The position numbers were made by a program, and so were the translations under genes. A DNA stretch of 27,482 bases from Gallionella sp. UBA6045 (GTDB lineage: Bacteria; Pseudomonadota; Gammaproteobacteria; Burkholderiales; Gallionellaceae). The notes under the pieces are model-generated. The model was not told where the DNA came from. It saw only the letters and a list, made by a program, of their open reading frames with translations, and ran no database searches. How positions within the stretch are numbered: position 1 is the stretch's first letter; the number at the start of each line of letters is the position of its first letter. This document shows positions 1 through 7,533 of this stretch, in pieces. Location of the stretch: assembly GCA_002429165.1 (NCBI GenBank), contig DIYV01000117.1, forward strand, positions 1,302 to 28,783. Direction: 5' to 3'.

Positions 1-1533
1 CGGCTCGATGCCGTTCGAGGCGTTGTCGGCGAACGCGAGCGAGATGGTTCCGGTCGGCGCGATCGACAACAGGTGGCTGTTGCGGATGCCATGCTCGCGG
101 ATCCTGTCCTTGATCGGGTCGGGCAGACGCGAGGCGAAGCGCGGTGCGGCCAGATACTGGTCGGCATCCAGCAGCGGGAATGCGCCGCGCTCGATGGCCA
201 GATCGACGGAGGCGAGATACGACTCGTCGCGCATGATGCGCGTGATATCTCTGGCAAACGCGCGCGCCTCGTCGGTGTCGTAGCGCAGGCCCAGCATCGC
301 CAGGGCGTCGCCCAGCCCGGTATAGCCCAGCCCGATGCGGCGCTTGTTCCGTGCTTCCTGCTGCTGTTCGGGCAACGGCCATGCGGTGACATCCAGCACG
401 TTGTCCAGCATGCGCACCGCGGTGCGCACCAGTTGCTTGAACGGTTCGTGGTCGAAGATGGCATGCGCCGAGAACGGGTCTTTCACCATGCGCGTCAGGT
501 CGATCGAGCCCAGACAGCAGCAGCCGTAGGGGGGGAGGGGTTGCTCAGCGCATGGGTTGGTGGCCTCGATCACCTCGCAATAGGACAGGTTGTTGTCCCG
601 GTTCATCAGGTCGATGAACAGCACACCCGGTTCGGCGTGGTCGTAAGTGCTCTCCATGATCTGCTTCCACAGATCGGCGGCCTGCACCTTGCGATACACC
701 CACTTGCCGTCGGCGCGTTGGACAGCGCCTTGTGCCTTGAGCGTTTCGGAGGGTTCTGCTTTGTGCACCAGTTCGAACGGCTGGTTGTTTTCCAATGCCT
801 GCATCAAAGCATCGGTCACGCCGACCGAGATGTTGAAATTTTTCAGGTCGCCCTGGTCCTTGGCATGGATGAAGCGCTCGATGTCGGGATGGTCGCAGCG
901 CAACACACCCATCTGCGCACCGCGCCGCGCGCCGGCAGATTCCACGGTCTCGCAGGAGCGGTCGAACACGCGCATGTAGGAGATCGGCCCGCTCGCACGG
1001 GAATTGGTGCCCTTGACCTGGGCGCCCTCGGGGCGGATGGACGAAAAATCGTAGCCGACACCGCCGCCGCGCCGCATGGTTTCGGCGGCCTGCTGCAGCG
1101 CATCATAGATACCGGGCTTGCCGTCATGGATTCCGGAGATTGAATCTCCCACCGGTTGCACGAAACAGTTGATCAGGGTGGCCTGGTTTTTCAATCCGGC
1201 TGCGGAGTTGATGCGGCCGGCAGGCACGAAACCGTCCTCCTGCGCGCGGAAGAAAACCTCCTCCCAATGGGCGCACTGTTCCGTATTTTCCGCCTTGGCC
1301 AGGCCGCGCGCCACACGGCGGCGCACATCCTGAACCGAGTGTTCGCCCGGCTCGGCGTATTTTTCCAGCAACACTTCAGTGCTGATCTCTTGGGTCATCG
1401 CCGCAGCTCCTTGGATGGCGATATTGTCCGCCTTTTTATTGGAGAGATCGCTGATTATTTGCCGGGCGGATACCGGTTTTTCGGAATCGCTGCTGGTGGA
1501 TGACGAGTGGGGAACGCTTTTAATTTCAATCAT
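1..1533 (-). CDS. nrdJ: Adenosylcobalamin-dependent (class II) ribonucleotide reductase, N-terminal 511 residues
   Basis: Reduces ribonucleotides to deoxyribonucleotides in the cytoplasm using a B12-derived radical. The gene reads to the left edge without a stop, so only 511 residues are visible; the C-terminal redox cysteines are outside. Visible hallmarks are the NPCAEQ finger-loop motif (N326, C328, E330), which carries the radical cysteine and its partners, followed by the PLPPYGCC block of class II enzymes. There is also an early redox cysteine in LINCFVQP (C123) and a glycine-rich [11 protein letters not shown] segment. The chosen ATG has GGGAGAG 7 nt upstream. A second in-frame ATG at 1398 (Met46) has an equally good AAGGAG, so the true protein may be 45 residues shorter. 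Its own promoter region carries paired NrdR boxes. No ATP-cone is evident in the first 60 residues. Class assignment is firm; the start is not. Confidence 0.93.
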   Translation of the reverse strand, partial: MIEIKSVPHSSSTSSDSEKPVSARQIISDLSNKKADNIAIQGAAAMTQEISTEVLLEKYAEPGEHSVQDVRRRVARGLAKAENTEQCAHWEEVFFRAQEDGFVPAGRINSAAGLKNQATLINCFVQPVGDSISGIHDGKPGIYDALQQAAETMRRGGGVGYDFSSIRPEGAQVKGTNSRASGPISYMRVFDRSCETVESAGARRGAQMGVLRCDHPDIERFIHAKDQGDLKNFNISVGVTDALMQALENNQPFELVHKAEPSETLKAQGAVQRADGKWVYRKVQAADLWKQIMESTYDHAEPGVLFIDLMNRDNNLSYCEVIEATNPCAEQPLPPYGCCCLGSIDLTRMVKDPFSAHAIFDHEPFKQLVRTAVRMLDNVLDVTAWPLPEQQQEARNKRRIGLGYTGLGDALAMLGLRYDTDEARAFARDITRIMRDESYLASVDLAIERGAFPLLDADQYLAAPRFASRLPDPIKDRIREHGIRNSHLLSIAPTGTISLAFADNASNGIEP

Positions 1534-1586
1534 GTTATTACTCTCCCATTAATGCGCGGGATGCTTATGTCCCGAAAAACAAAAAA

Positions 1587-1602
1587 CCACTATAGGTAGT
1601 GG
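1587..1602 (-). promoter_or_regulatory. NrdR box 1 upstream of nrdJ
   Basis: CCACTATAGGTAGTGG is a 16-nt palindrome (6-bp perfect arms) that matches the NrdR consensus acaCwAtATaTwGtgt at the key CTA/TAG positions. It lies 54-69 nt upstream of the nrdJ start. On the minus strand it contains TATAGT, which could serve as a -10 hexamer, so repressor binding would block the promoter directly. Confidence 0.75.
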
Positions 1603-1617
1603 CAACTCGATATATTT

Positions 1618-1633
1618 GGACTAATTGTAGGGT
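1618..1633 (-). promoter_or_regulatory. NrdR box 2 upstream of nrdJ
   Basis: GGACTAATTGTAGGGT keeps the ACTA...TAG core of the NrdR box. It begins exactly 31 bp from the start of box 1 (15-bp spacer, three helical turns), the arrangement typical of NrdR-regulated RNR genes. Individually weaker than box 1; the spacing is what makes it convincing. Confidence 0.65.
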
Positions 1634-1722
1634 GCAAGGGGGTTTTTGCAAGCAATAATTTAGGTCAATAATTTTTGGCTTGGATCAACAATAACTTAGC
1701 TGCATAAATAAACAGGAAGGCA

Positions 1723-1752
1723 CGCAATTTGCTGTCTGAGCGGCAAATTGCG
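1723..1752. terminator. 10-bp perfect hairpin between nrdJ promoter and the hypothetical gene
   Basis: CGCAATTTGC and GCAAATTGCG form a perfect 10-bp stem with a 10-nt loop. It starts about 22 nt beyond the stop codon of the minus-strand gene ending at 1775, so it is well placed to end that transcript. There is no U-tract on either strand, so intrinsic termination is doubtful. It could instead be a 3' stabilising hairpin. Confidence 0.4.
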
Positions 1753-1774
1753 CAGTTCAACCAAACTGCCCCAC

Positions 1775-2392
1775 CTAATGCATGGCTGGCATGGTCACAT
1801 CAGCCTCCCTGGCAAGTTCGCTGCGAAACTTTTCGAGTTTGCCATGGAAGTCGTCTGCCTCGCCGTAGCCCAGAAAATGCGCATAACGCGCATGCGCGCC
1901 GAGGATCTTGCGGGCGTGCTTGATCGGGCAGAAATATTGCTCGGTGCGCGCAAGGATTTCTCCCGCGTAACCGATCATCCCTACGGCATACCCGCAGTAC
2001 ATGCAGTCCAGTTTTTCGATGATGTTGAGGTAGGCCAGGTATTGACGATCGATCAGGATGTAGTTGGCGCGCTTGACCCTGGTGATGCCGTATATCGGGA
2101 AGCAGGCCAGCTGATAGAGGCTGATGCACAGGTCGAGCAGGGCCAGCGGAACGAGCATGCCGTAAATGATCGGCATGGTGAGAAAATTCTGCGGACGCAC
2201 GGTAAAAAACCAGATCAAGAAGTTCATCTTGGGCTTGAGTTTGCGGTGCGCCTCCTTGATCGCATTTTCGAACACCACGCGCTTGCCCTCGATCTTGTAG
2301 CGTATGCGGCTTTCCTGCTCCTCGATGGCCGTGTTCAATTCAGCTTCGAGGCTGCCGATCTGTTTAATGAGCTGGCGTATCCTGTCGTTCAT
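1775..2392 (-). CDS. Conserved hypothetical membrane protein with CxxC motif
   Basis: I do not recognise a named family. The 205-residue protein has a charged, probably coiled-coil N-terminus (residues 1-50) rich in E, K and R. Hydrophobic stretches follow at about 57-64, 72-90 and 94-102, suggesting one or two membrane passes or a membrane-associated hairpin. The C-terminal half is soluble and contains CMYC (C130, C133), then C155 followed by H159 and several further histidines (H167, H172), which could bind a metal. No signal peptide is seen. The gene lies 55 bp downstream of serB on the same strand and may be cotranscribed. The start ATG has only a weak GGGA upstream. The reading frame is clean over its whole length, and the antisense frames are shadows. 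Confidence 0.7.
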   Translation of the reverse strand: MNDRIRQLIKQIGSLEAELNTAIEEQESRIRYKIEGKRVVFENAIKEAHRKLKPKMNFLIWFFTVRPQNFLTMPIIYGMLVPLALLDLCISLYQLACFPIYGITRVKRANYILIDRQYLAYLNIIEKLDCMYCGYAVGMIGYAGEILARTEQYFCPIKHARKILGAHARYAHFLGYGEADDFHGKLEKFRSELAREADVTMPAMH

Positions 2393-2447
2393 GGCAATTA
2401 TTCCCGGTGAGTGTGAAGCTTGTTCGCATTGCCATTCAAAATAACTA

Positions 2448-3284
2448 CTAATTCGCCAGCAGATTCACCAGCCCATCCAGGCCGATAAAATTCAGCGCAT
2501 AACTGGCCTGCTCGCGCACCACCGGTTTGGCGTGGTAGGCGATGCTGATGCCGGCCTTGGCCATCATTTTCAAATCGTTCGCGCCGTCACCCATCGCGAT
2601 GACCTGTTCGGGCCTGAGATTCAATTCCTCGCGTATTTTCACCAGCCAGTCAGCCTTGCCTTGGGCATCGAAGACTGTCCCCACCACTTTGCCGGTGAGT
2701 TTGCCGTTGGCGATCTCCAGTTTGTTGGCGTGAGTGTAGTCCAGCCCCAGTGTGGCCTTGAGACGATCGGTGAAGAATACGAAGCCGCCCGACACCAGCA
2801 GCGTCTTGATGCCGAGTTCCTTCAATTTGGCCAGCATGATCCCGGCACCGGGATTGAGTTTCAGGCGTTCATCATAAACGCGCTGCAGGGCGTGTTCGTC
2901 CAGTCCTTCCAGCAGTGCGACACGGCGGCGCAGACTTTCGGCGAAGTCGATATCGCCGCGCATCGCCGCCTCGGTGATTGCCGCGACCCGAGGTTTCAGC
3001 CCGTGCATGTCGGCGATCTCGTCGATACATTCGATGGAGATCAGCGTTGAATCCATGTCCATCACCAGGAGGCCGAAATCTCCCGGTTTTCGGTCGTGTG
3101 GCACGAAACCGTAATCGAGCCGGTTCGCCATGCAGTAGGGCGCGATCCCGTCGTGCGCCTGCGCTGCGGTCAGGCGCCAGGCGTGCTCGGCGATCTGCTC
3201 GCGCTGCCTGCTTTGCGCCAGTCTGGCGAGATGGTCGAGATGCGTTGCGGCAATGGGATGGGCGGACTGGATGACAAGGTTCAT
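2448..3284 (-). CDS. serB: Phosphoserine phosphatase SerB
   Basis: Catalyses the last step of serine biosynthesis, phosphoserine to serine, in the cytoplasm. It is a HAD-superfamily enzyme. All motifs are visible: motif I DMDST with the nucleophile aspartate followed by the second aspartate (D76 and D78 from the start chosen here), motif II LVSGG, a conserved lysine in GKADWL, and motif III GDGANDL. A short N-terminal region precedes the HAD core, as in proteobacterial SerB. I chose the ATG at 3284 (protein begins MNLVIQ, 278 residues) over an in-frame TTG at 3302, because the extra six residues have no support and no ribosome site. Followed on the same strand by the CxxC membrane-protein gene. 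Confidence 0.93.
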   Translation of the reverse strand: MNLVIQSAHPIAATHLDHLARLAQSRQREQIAEHAWRLTAAQAHDGIAPYCMANRLDYGFVPHDRKPGDFGLLVMDMDSTLISIECIDEIADMHGLKPRVAAITEAAMRGDIDFAESLRRRVALLEGLDEHALQRVYDERLKLNPGAGIMLAKLKELGIKTLLVSGGFVFFTDRLKATLGLDYTHANKLEIANGKLTGKVVGTVFDAQGKADWLVKIREELNLRPEQVIAMGDGANDLKMMAKAGISIAYHAKPVVREQASYALNFIGLDGLVNLLAN

Positions 3285-3419
3285 GTGATCGGCAGGTAAC
3301 AAATAGTAATGTTTAACACGGGTCGTGCTATGCCGGTGTATTCTAATTCAAATCCCGGTTCGGGCAGCGGGGTTGATGCGTTATGTGCCGCGGATGCGTG
3401 GGCGGGCGCGGCTTCGTGT

Positions 3420-3425
3420 TAGAAT
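3420..3425 (+). promoter_or_regulatory. Putative -10 element of the yajC-secDF operon
   Basis: TAGAAT (within GTGTTAGAATGC) lies 32 nt upstream of the yajC start in a GC-rich stretch, at a sensible place for a sigma-70 -10 box. No convincing -35 is present 17 nt upstream, so the call is tentative. Confidence 0.35.
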
Positions 3426-3457
3426 GCGCCCCTTTTTGATCTATCGTGGAGAGAAAT

Positions 3458-3784
3458 ATGTTTATCAGTAATGCCTACGCAGAAGCCGCCGCAGCCGCGC
3501 CGGAAAACAGCATCATGAGTTTTTTGCCGCTGATCGCATTGGTTGCGGTATTTTATTTCCTGATATTGCGCCCGCAGAGCAAACGCGCCAAGGAACAGAA
3601 AGCCATGATTTCGGCACTGCAACGCGGTGATGAGGTTGTGACAGTCGGCGGGGAAGTCGGGACCGTCAGCAAAGTGTTCGATCAATACCTCAGCGTGGAA
3701 CTCGCCGAGAACATCGAAGTGAAGGTGCAAAAGAGCGCGATTCAGAGCGTGTTGCCGAAGGGAACGATCAAGGCAATCAAATAA
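3458..3784 (+). CDS. yajC: Preprotein translocase subunit YajC
   Basis: Small inner-membrane partner of SecDF in the Sec translocase. The 108-residue product has one transmembrane segment (about residues 20-38, LPLIALVAVFYFLIL) followed by the family signature RPQSKR and a soluble KxxKALxxGDEVVTVGG-type domain ending in KGTIKAIK. The ATG at 3458 is preceded by GGAGAG at 4-5 nt. An in-frame GTG at 3446 overlaps this ribosome site and is rejected. Length and position immediately before secD match the classic yajC-secD-secF order, although a palindromic element now separates yajC from secD. tgt and queA, often upstream, are absent; serB is divergent instead. Confidence 0.95.
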   Translation: MFISNAYAEAAAAAPENSIMSFLPLIALVAVFYFLILRPQSKRAKEQKAMISALQRGDEVVTVGGEVGTVSKVFDQYLSVELAENIEVKVQKSAIQSVLPKGTIKAIK

Positions 3785-3786
3785 CA

Positions 3787-3924
3787 GGCACCTCTAAAAA
3801 CCCAGATTTCATCCCAACTGCTGTGTTATGAAAAAAATTTCTTGCTTACATATTAACCATATGTGCGCGGCAAAATTTTTCCCATGCCTTGCATTTGGGC
3901 GAACTCTGAATTTTTAGAGATGCC
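3787..3924. repeat. 138-bp MITE-like palindromic element between yajC and secD
   Basis: The element begins GGCACCTCTAAAAA and ends with the reverse complement of GGCATCTCTAAAAA (13 of 14 identical). Similarity of the two arms continues inward (CAGA-TTC, GCCCAA, ATG-AAAAATTT) to a centre near ACATATTAACCATATGT, so the whole stretch can fold into one long imperfect hairpin. It contains no coding sequence and no obvious target-site duplication. The remaining 60 nt up to secD hold the secD ribosome site. It is probably a non-autonomous mobile repeat; copies elsewhere in the genome cannot be checked here. Confidence 0.65.
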
Positions 3925-3986
3925 CGAATTTAATTTTGCGGGTTCGTGTGCCGGTCTGACACGAACGCGGTAATGAAGAGGCTGTC

Positions 3987-5798
3987 ATGAACCAATATCC
4001 GTTATGGAAATATCTGCTGATCCTGGCATCGTTGCTGGCCGGGCTGATTTATACCCTGCCGAATTTGTACGGTGAATCTCCTGCAGTGCAGGTGTCACCG
4101 CTGCGCACCAGCCTGAAAGCGGATGCCGCATTGCAGGATCGGGTCGGGAGCATCCTCAAGGCGGCCAATCTTGATCCGGAATTGGTGATGCTGGAAGACA
4201 ACAGCGTCAAGGCCCGTTTTGCCATTACCGACAGCCAGCTGAAGGCCAAGGATGTGCTGGCTGCGCAGTTGGGCGAGGATTACGTGGTTGCGCTCAATCT
4301 GCTGCCGCGCTCGCCGCGGTGGCTGACCGATCTGCATGCGCTGCCGATGTATCTGGGCCTGGACTTGCGCGGCGGCGTGCATTTTCTGTTGCAGGTGGAC
4401 ATGAAGGCTGCGCTGACCAAATCGCTGGATTCGGCCACCGAAGATATACGCAGTTCACTGCGCGAAAAGGATATCCCGTATACCGGTGTGGACCGCGAGG
4501 GCGATGCGCTGGTGGTGAAGTTCCGCGATGCCGATGCACGCAGCAAGGGCGAAGCCGAAATCAAGCAGCGTTATACCGACTACGCCCTGGATGACAGTGT
4601 TCAAGGCAAGGAATTTCATCTGCTCGTTACGCTCAGGCCTGAAGCGGCAAAGCGCATTCAGGAATCCGCAGTGCAGCAGAACCTGCTCACCTTGCGCAAC
4701 CGGGTGAATGAACTGGGTGTGGCCGAACCGGTGATCCAGCAGGAAGGCGCAGACCGCGTGGTGGTGCAACTGCCCGGCGTGCAGGATACGGCGCGTGCCA
4801 AGGAAATTCTGGGGCGTACCGCCACACTGGAAGTGCGCATGGTGGATGAAGAACATCAGGCCGCTCCGGGTGCAACCGTGCCGTTCGGCGACGACATGTT
4901 CAAGGATAAAGACGGCAAGATGCTGTTTGTGAAGAAGCGGGTGATACTGACTGGCGATCGGATCAACGATGCGCAGCCCGGCTTCGATAATCGCACCAAC
5001 GAACCGACGGTCAACATCAGTCTGGACGGTGTCGGCGCAAGACTGTTCAAGGATGCGACGCGCGTGAATGTCGGCAAGCGTATGGCGATCATCCTGTTCG
5101 AGAAGGGCAAGGGGGAAATCGTGACGGCCCCGGTCATTCGCGAAGAGATCGGCGGCGGCCGTGTACAGATCAGCGGCAGCATGAGCAGCGCAGAAGCACA
5201 GGATACATCGCTGCTGCTTCGTGCCGGCGCGCTGGCGGCACCCATGGAGATCATCGAAGAGCGCACCGTCGGACCCAGCCTGGGTGCGGACAATATCACG
5301 CGCGGCTTCAATTCCACGAAGATCGGTTTCATCATGGTCGCGGCGTTCATGATGGCTTATTACCTGATGTTCGGCGTGATTTCAGTGCTTGCGCTGGCGG
5401 CGAATCTGCTGTTGCTGATCGCGCTGCTGTCGATGTTGCAGGCCACGCTTACCCTGCCGGGTATGGCAGGTATCGCGCTGACGCTGGGTATGGCGATCGA
5501 TGCGAACGTGCTGATCAACGAGCGTGTCCGCGAGGAGCTGCGCAACGGTGTCACGCCGCAAGCCGCGATACATGCCGGTTACGACCGGGCCTTCGCGACC
5601 ATCCTCGACTCCAACGTGACCACCTTTATTGCCGGGATCGCGCTGTTCATGTTCGGCTCCGGTTCGATCAAGGGATTCGCGGTGGTGCTGTGTCTGGGCA
5701 TCATGACTTCGATGTTCAGCGCGGTGCTGATTTCGCGCGCAATCGTGAATTTGATGTACGGCCGCAAGGCAAGGCTTGCCAAAGTGGCCATAGGTTAA
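3987..5798 (+). CDS. secD: Protein translocase subunit SecD
   Basis: Proton-driven SecDF component that pulls preproteins through SecYEG and releases them on the periplasmic side. The 603-residue product has an N-terminal membrane anchor (about 7-25), the signature LGLDLRGG (123-130), a large periplasmic P1 region with ELGVAEPVIQQEG, and a C-terminal five-helix RND-type domain. That domain includes GPSLGADNI and the motif GMAIDANVLINERVREE. The ATG has GAGG about 7 nt upstream. Length is normal for the family. secF follows after 10 nt. Confidence 0.97.
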   Translation: MNQYPLWKYLLILASLLAGLIYTLPNLYGESPAVQVSPLRTSLKADAALQDRVGSILKAANLDPELVMLEDNSVKARFAITDSQLKAKDVLAAQLGEDYVVALNLLPRSPRWLTDLHALPMYLGLDLRGGVHFLLQVDMKAALTKSLDSATEDIRSSLREKDIPYTGVDREGDALVVKFRDADARSKGEAEIKQRYTDYALDDSVQGKEFHLLVTLRPEAAKRIQESAVQQNLLTLRNRVNELGVAEPVIQQEGADRVVVQLPGVQDTARAKEILGRTATLEVRMVDEEHQAAPGATVPFGDDMFKDKDGKMLFVKKRVILTGDRINDAQPGFDNRTNEPTVNISLDGVGARLFKDATRVNVGKRMAIILFEKGKGEIVTAPVIREEIGGGRVQISGSMSSAEAQDTSLLLRAGALAAPMEIIEERTVGPSLGADNITRGFNSTKIGFIMVAAFMMAYYLMFGVISVLALAANLLLLIALLSMLQATLTLPGMAGIALTLGMAIDANVLINERVREELRNGVTPQAAIHAGYDRAFATILDSNVTTFIAGIALFMFGSGSIKGFAVVLCLGIMTSMFSAVLISRAIVNLMYGRKARLAKVAIG

Positions 5799-5808
5799 GG
5801 AAAAAGAC

Positions 5809-6741
5809 ATGGAATTCTTCAGGATCAAGCACGACATTCCGTTCATGAGTTATGGACGCTATACCACCTCGATTTCGCTGGTGACATTTCTGTTCGCGGT
5901 TTTCTTTCTGGCCACCAAAGGGCTGAATTTCGGGGTGGATTTTACCGGCGGCACGGTGATGGAAATGCATTACGCCCAGTCGGCCGATCTCCCCAAGGTG
6001 CGCGCGCAGCTCGCCGAGACGGGTTTGCCGGATGCAATGGTGCAGAATTTCGGTTCCAGCTATGACGTGCTGATACAGGTACCGGCCAAGCAGAATGCCT
6101 CCGGTTCGAAGCTCAGTGACCAGGTGCTGGCAAGCCTGCGCAAGCAGGATAACAGTGTGGAAATGCGCCGCGTGGAGTTCGTCGGCCCGCAAGTCGGCAA
6201 GGACCTGATAAACAACGGCGAGCTGGCGTTGCTGCTGGTGTCGATGGGTATCGTCGGATATCTGTGGCTGCGCTTCGAGTGGAAGTTCGGTTTGGCCGCG
6301 ATCATCGCCAACCTGCATGACGTGGTGATCATCCTCGGCTTCTTTGCGTTCTTCCAATGGGAATTCTCGCTTTCCGTGCTGGCCGCCGTGCTGGCGGTAT
6401 TGGGTTATTCGGTCAACGAATCTGTGGTTGTGTTCGATCGTATCCGCGAAAATTTTCGCACCATGCGCAAGGCTGAGGTCTCGCACATCATCGACAACGC
6501 AATCACCCGGACCATGTCACGCACGATCATCACCCACGGTTGCACGCAGATGATGGTCGGCGCAATGCTATTCCTGGGCGGCGAGACGCTGCACTATTTC
6601 GCGATGGCCCTGACCATCGGTATCCTGTTCAGTATCTACTCCTCGGTTCTGGTTGCGAGTCCGCTGCTGATGATGTTTGGCGTATCGCGCGAAGATTTCA
6701 TCAAGCCGGAAAAGACCGAGACCCAGGAAATACTGCCTTAA
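5809..6741 (+). CDS. secF: Protein translocase subunit SecF
   Basis: Partner of SecD in the inner-membrane SecDF complex. The 310-residue protein has an N-terminal membrane helix (about 20-37), the signature FGVDFTGGT (41-49), a periplasmic loop, and the RND-type C-terminal helices with GYSVNESVVVFDRIREN. The ribosome site AAGGA lies close upstream of the ATG. The gene begins 10 nt after secD, and its stop codon overlaps the start of the following DedA gene by one base (TAATG), so the three genes are probably translated from one message. Confidence 0.97.
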   Translation: MEFFRIKHDIPFMSYGRYTTSISLVTFLFAVFFLATKGLNFGVDFTGGTVMEMHYAQSADLPKVRAQLAETGLPDAMVQNFGSSYDVLIQVPAKQNASGSKLSDQVLASLRKQDNSVEMRRVEFVGPQVGKDLINNGELALLLVSMGIVGYLWLRFEWKFGLAAIIANLHDVVIILGFFAFFQWEFSLSVLAAVLAVLGYSVNESVVVFDRIRENFRTMRKAEVSHIIDNAITRTMSRTIITHGCTQMMVGAMLFLGGETLHYFAMALTIGILFSIYSSVLVASPLLMMFGVSREDFIKPEKTETQEILP

Positions 6742-7385
6742 TGCTTGCTGCATTACTAGACATCATCCTGCATCTGGATGCGCATCTGCTTGCGCTTACC
6801 GAGCAATACGGCGTGTGGGTGTATGCGATTCTGTTCCTGATCATTTACAGCGAAACGGGTCTGGTGATCGCCCCATTTCTGCCCGGCGATTCGCTGCTGT
6901 TTGTGGCGGGCGCGCTGTGCGGAATGGGTGCGCTGCAACTGGGCTGGCTGGTGCCGTTGCTGGTGCTGGCGGCATTCGGCGGCGACAACACCAACTACTG
7001 GATCGGTCGACTGGTCGGGATGCGGCTGCTCAAACTCGCCGGCGGCAGACTCATCAGGCGCGAGCACATAGACAAGACCCATGCTTTCTATGAAAAACAC
7101 GGCGGCAAGACTGTCGTGCTCGCGCGTTTCCTGCCCATCATTCGCACCTTCGCGCCGTTTGTGGCCGGCATAGGCGTGATGGACTACCGGAAGTTCGTGC
7201 TGTTCAGTGCGCTGGGCAGTGTGGCGTGGATAACCAGCCTGTCTGTGGCGGGCTACCTGTTCGGCAACATCCCCGTGGTGAAAGACAACCTCACCCTGAT
7301 CATCCTCGGCATCATCGTGATCTCGATATTGCCCGCAATCAGCGAATTCATCCGGCGTCTTGTGAGCAATCGTTCCGCTTCGTAG
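6741..7385 (+). CDS. DedA-family membrane protein
   Basis: Integral inner-membrane protein of 214 residues. DedA/VTT-domain proteins include undecaprenyl-phosphate flippases needed for envelope lipid recycling. Visible family features are the acidic residue and glycine in YSETGLVIAPFLPGD, the GGDNTNYWIGRLVG segment, and RFLPIIRTFAPFVAGI with its conserved arginines. The last helix pair ends in a basic tail. The ATG at 6741 overlaps the secF stop (TAATG), suggesting translational coupling; an upstream extension of the same frame runs inside secF and is rejected. Which lipid it handles cannot be told from the sequence. Confidence 0.88.
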   Translation: MLAALLDIILHLDAHLLALTEQYGVWVYAILFLIIYSETGLVIAPFLPGDSLLFVAGALCGMGALQLGWLVPLLVLAAFGGDNTNYWIGRLVGMRLLKLAGGRLIRREHIDKTHAFYEKHGGKTVVLARFLPIIRTFAPFVAGIGVMDYRKFVLFSALGSVAWITSLSVAGYLFGNIPVVKDNLTLIILGIIVISILPAISEFIRRLVSNRSAS

Positions 7386-7533
7386 ATCCGTTCATCCAAA
7401 AACAGTTCGACCCCGGTGGCTGAACATCGGCAGGGAAGCCATACCCTGTTTGGATGCTGTCGACAATCTTTTGTGCTACCTTCACCCCGCAGGTTCGGTC
7501 ATTGAATAAAAAATATTCTGGTGGGAATTTTGC

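Noticed and set aside
73..1143. Long plus-strand open frame (356 codons) opposite nrdJ
   Set aside because: It is antisense to a clearly recognisable ribonucleotide reductase; its translation has no family features and arises from the high-GC codon pattern of the real gene.
1534..1774. Cobalamin riboswitch before the B12-dependent reductase
   Set aside because: No B12-box-like conserved segment or suitable multi-stem layout was seen; the leader is short and explained by NrdR boxes and a small hairpin.
3302..3302. TTG start extending SerB by six residues
   Set aside because: No ribosome site precedes it and the ATG at 3284 gives the usual SerB N-terminus.
7455..7475. Possible Pho box upstream of the OprB-type porin (CTGTCGACAAT...)
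   Set aside because: Only the first half-site matches; the second lacks CTGT and there is no -10 element at the right distance.
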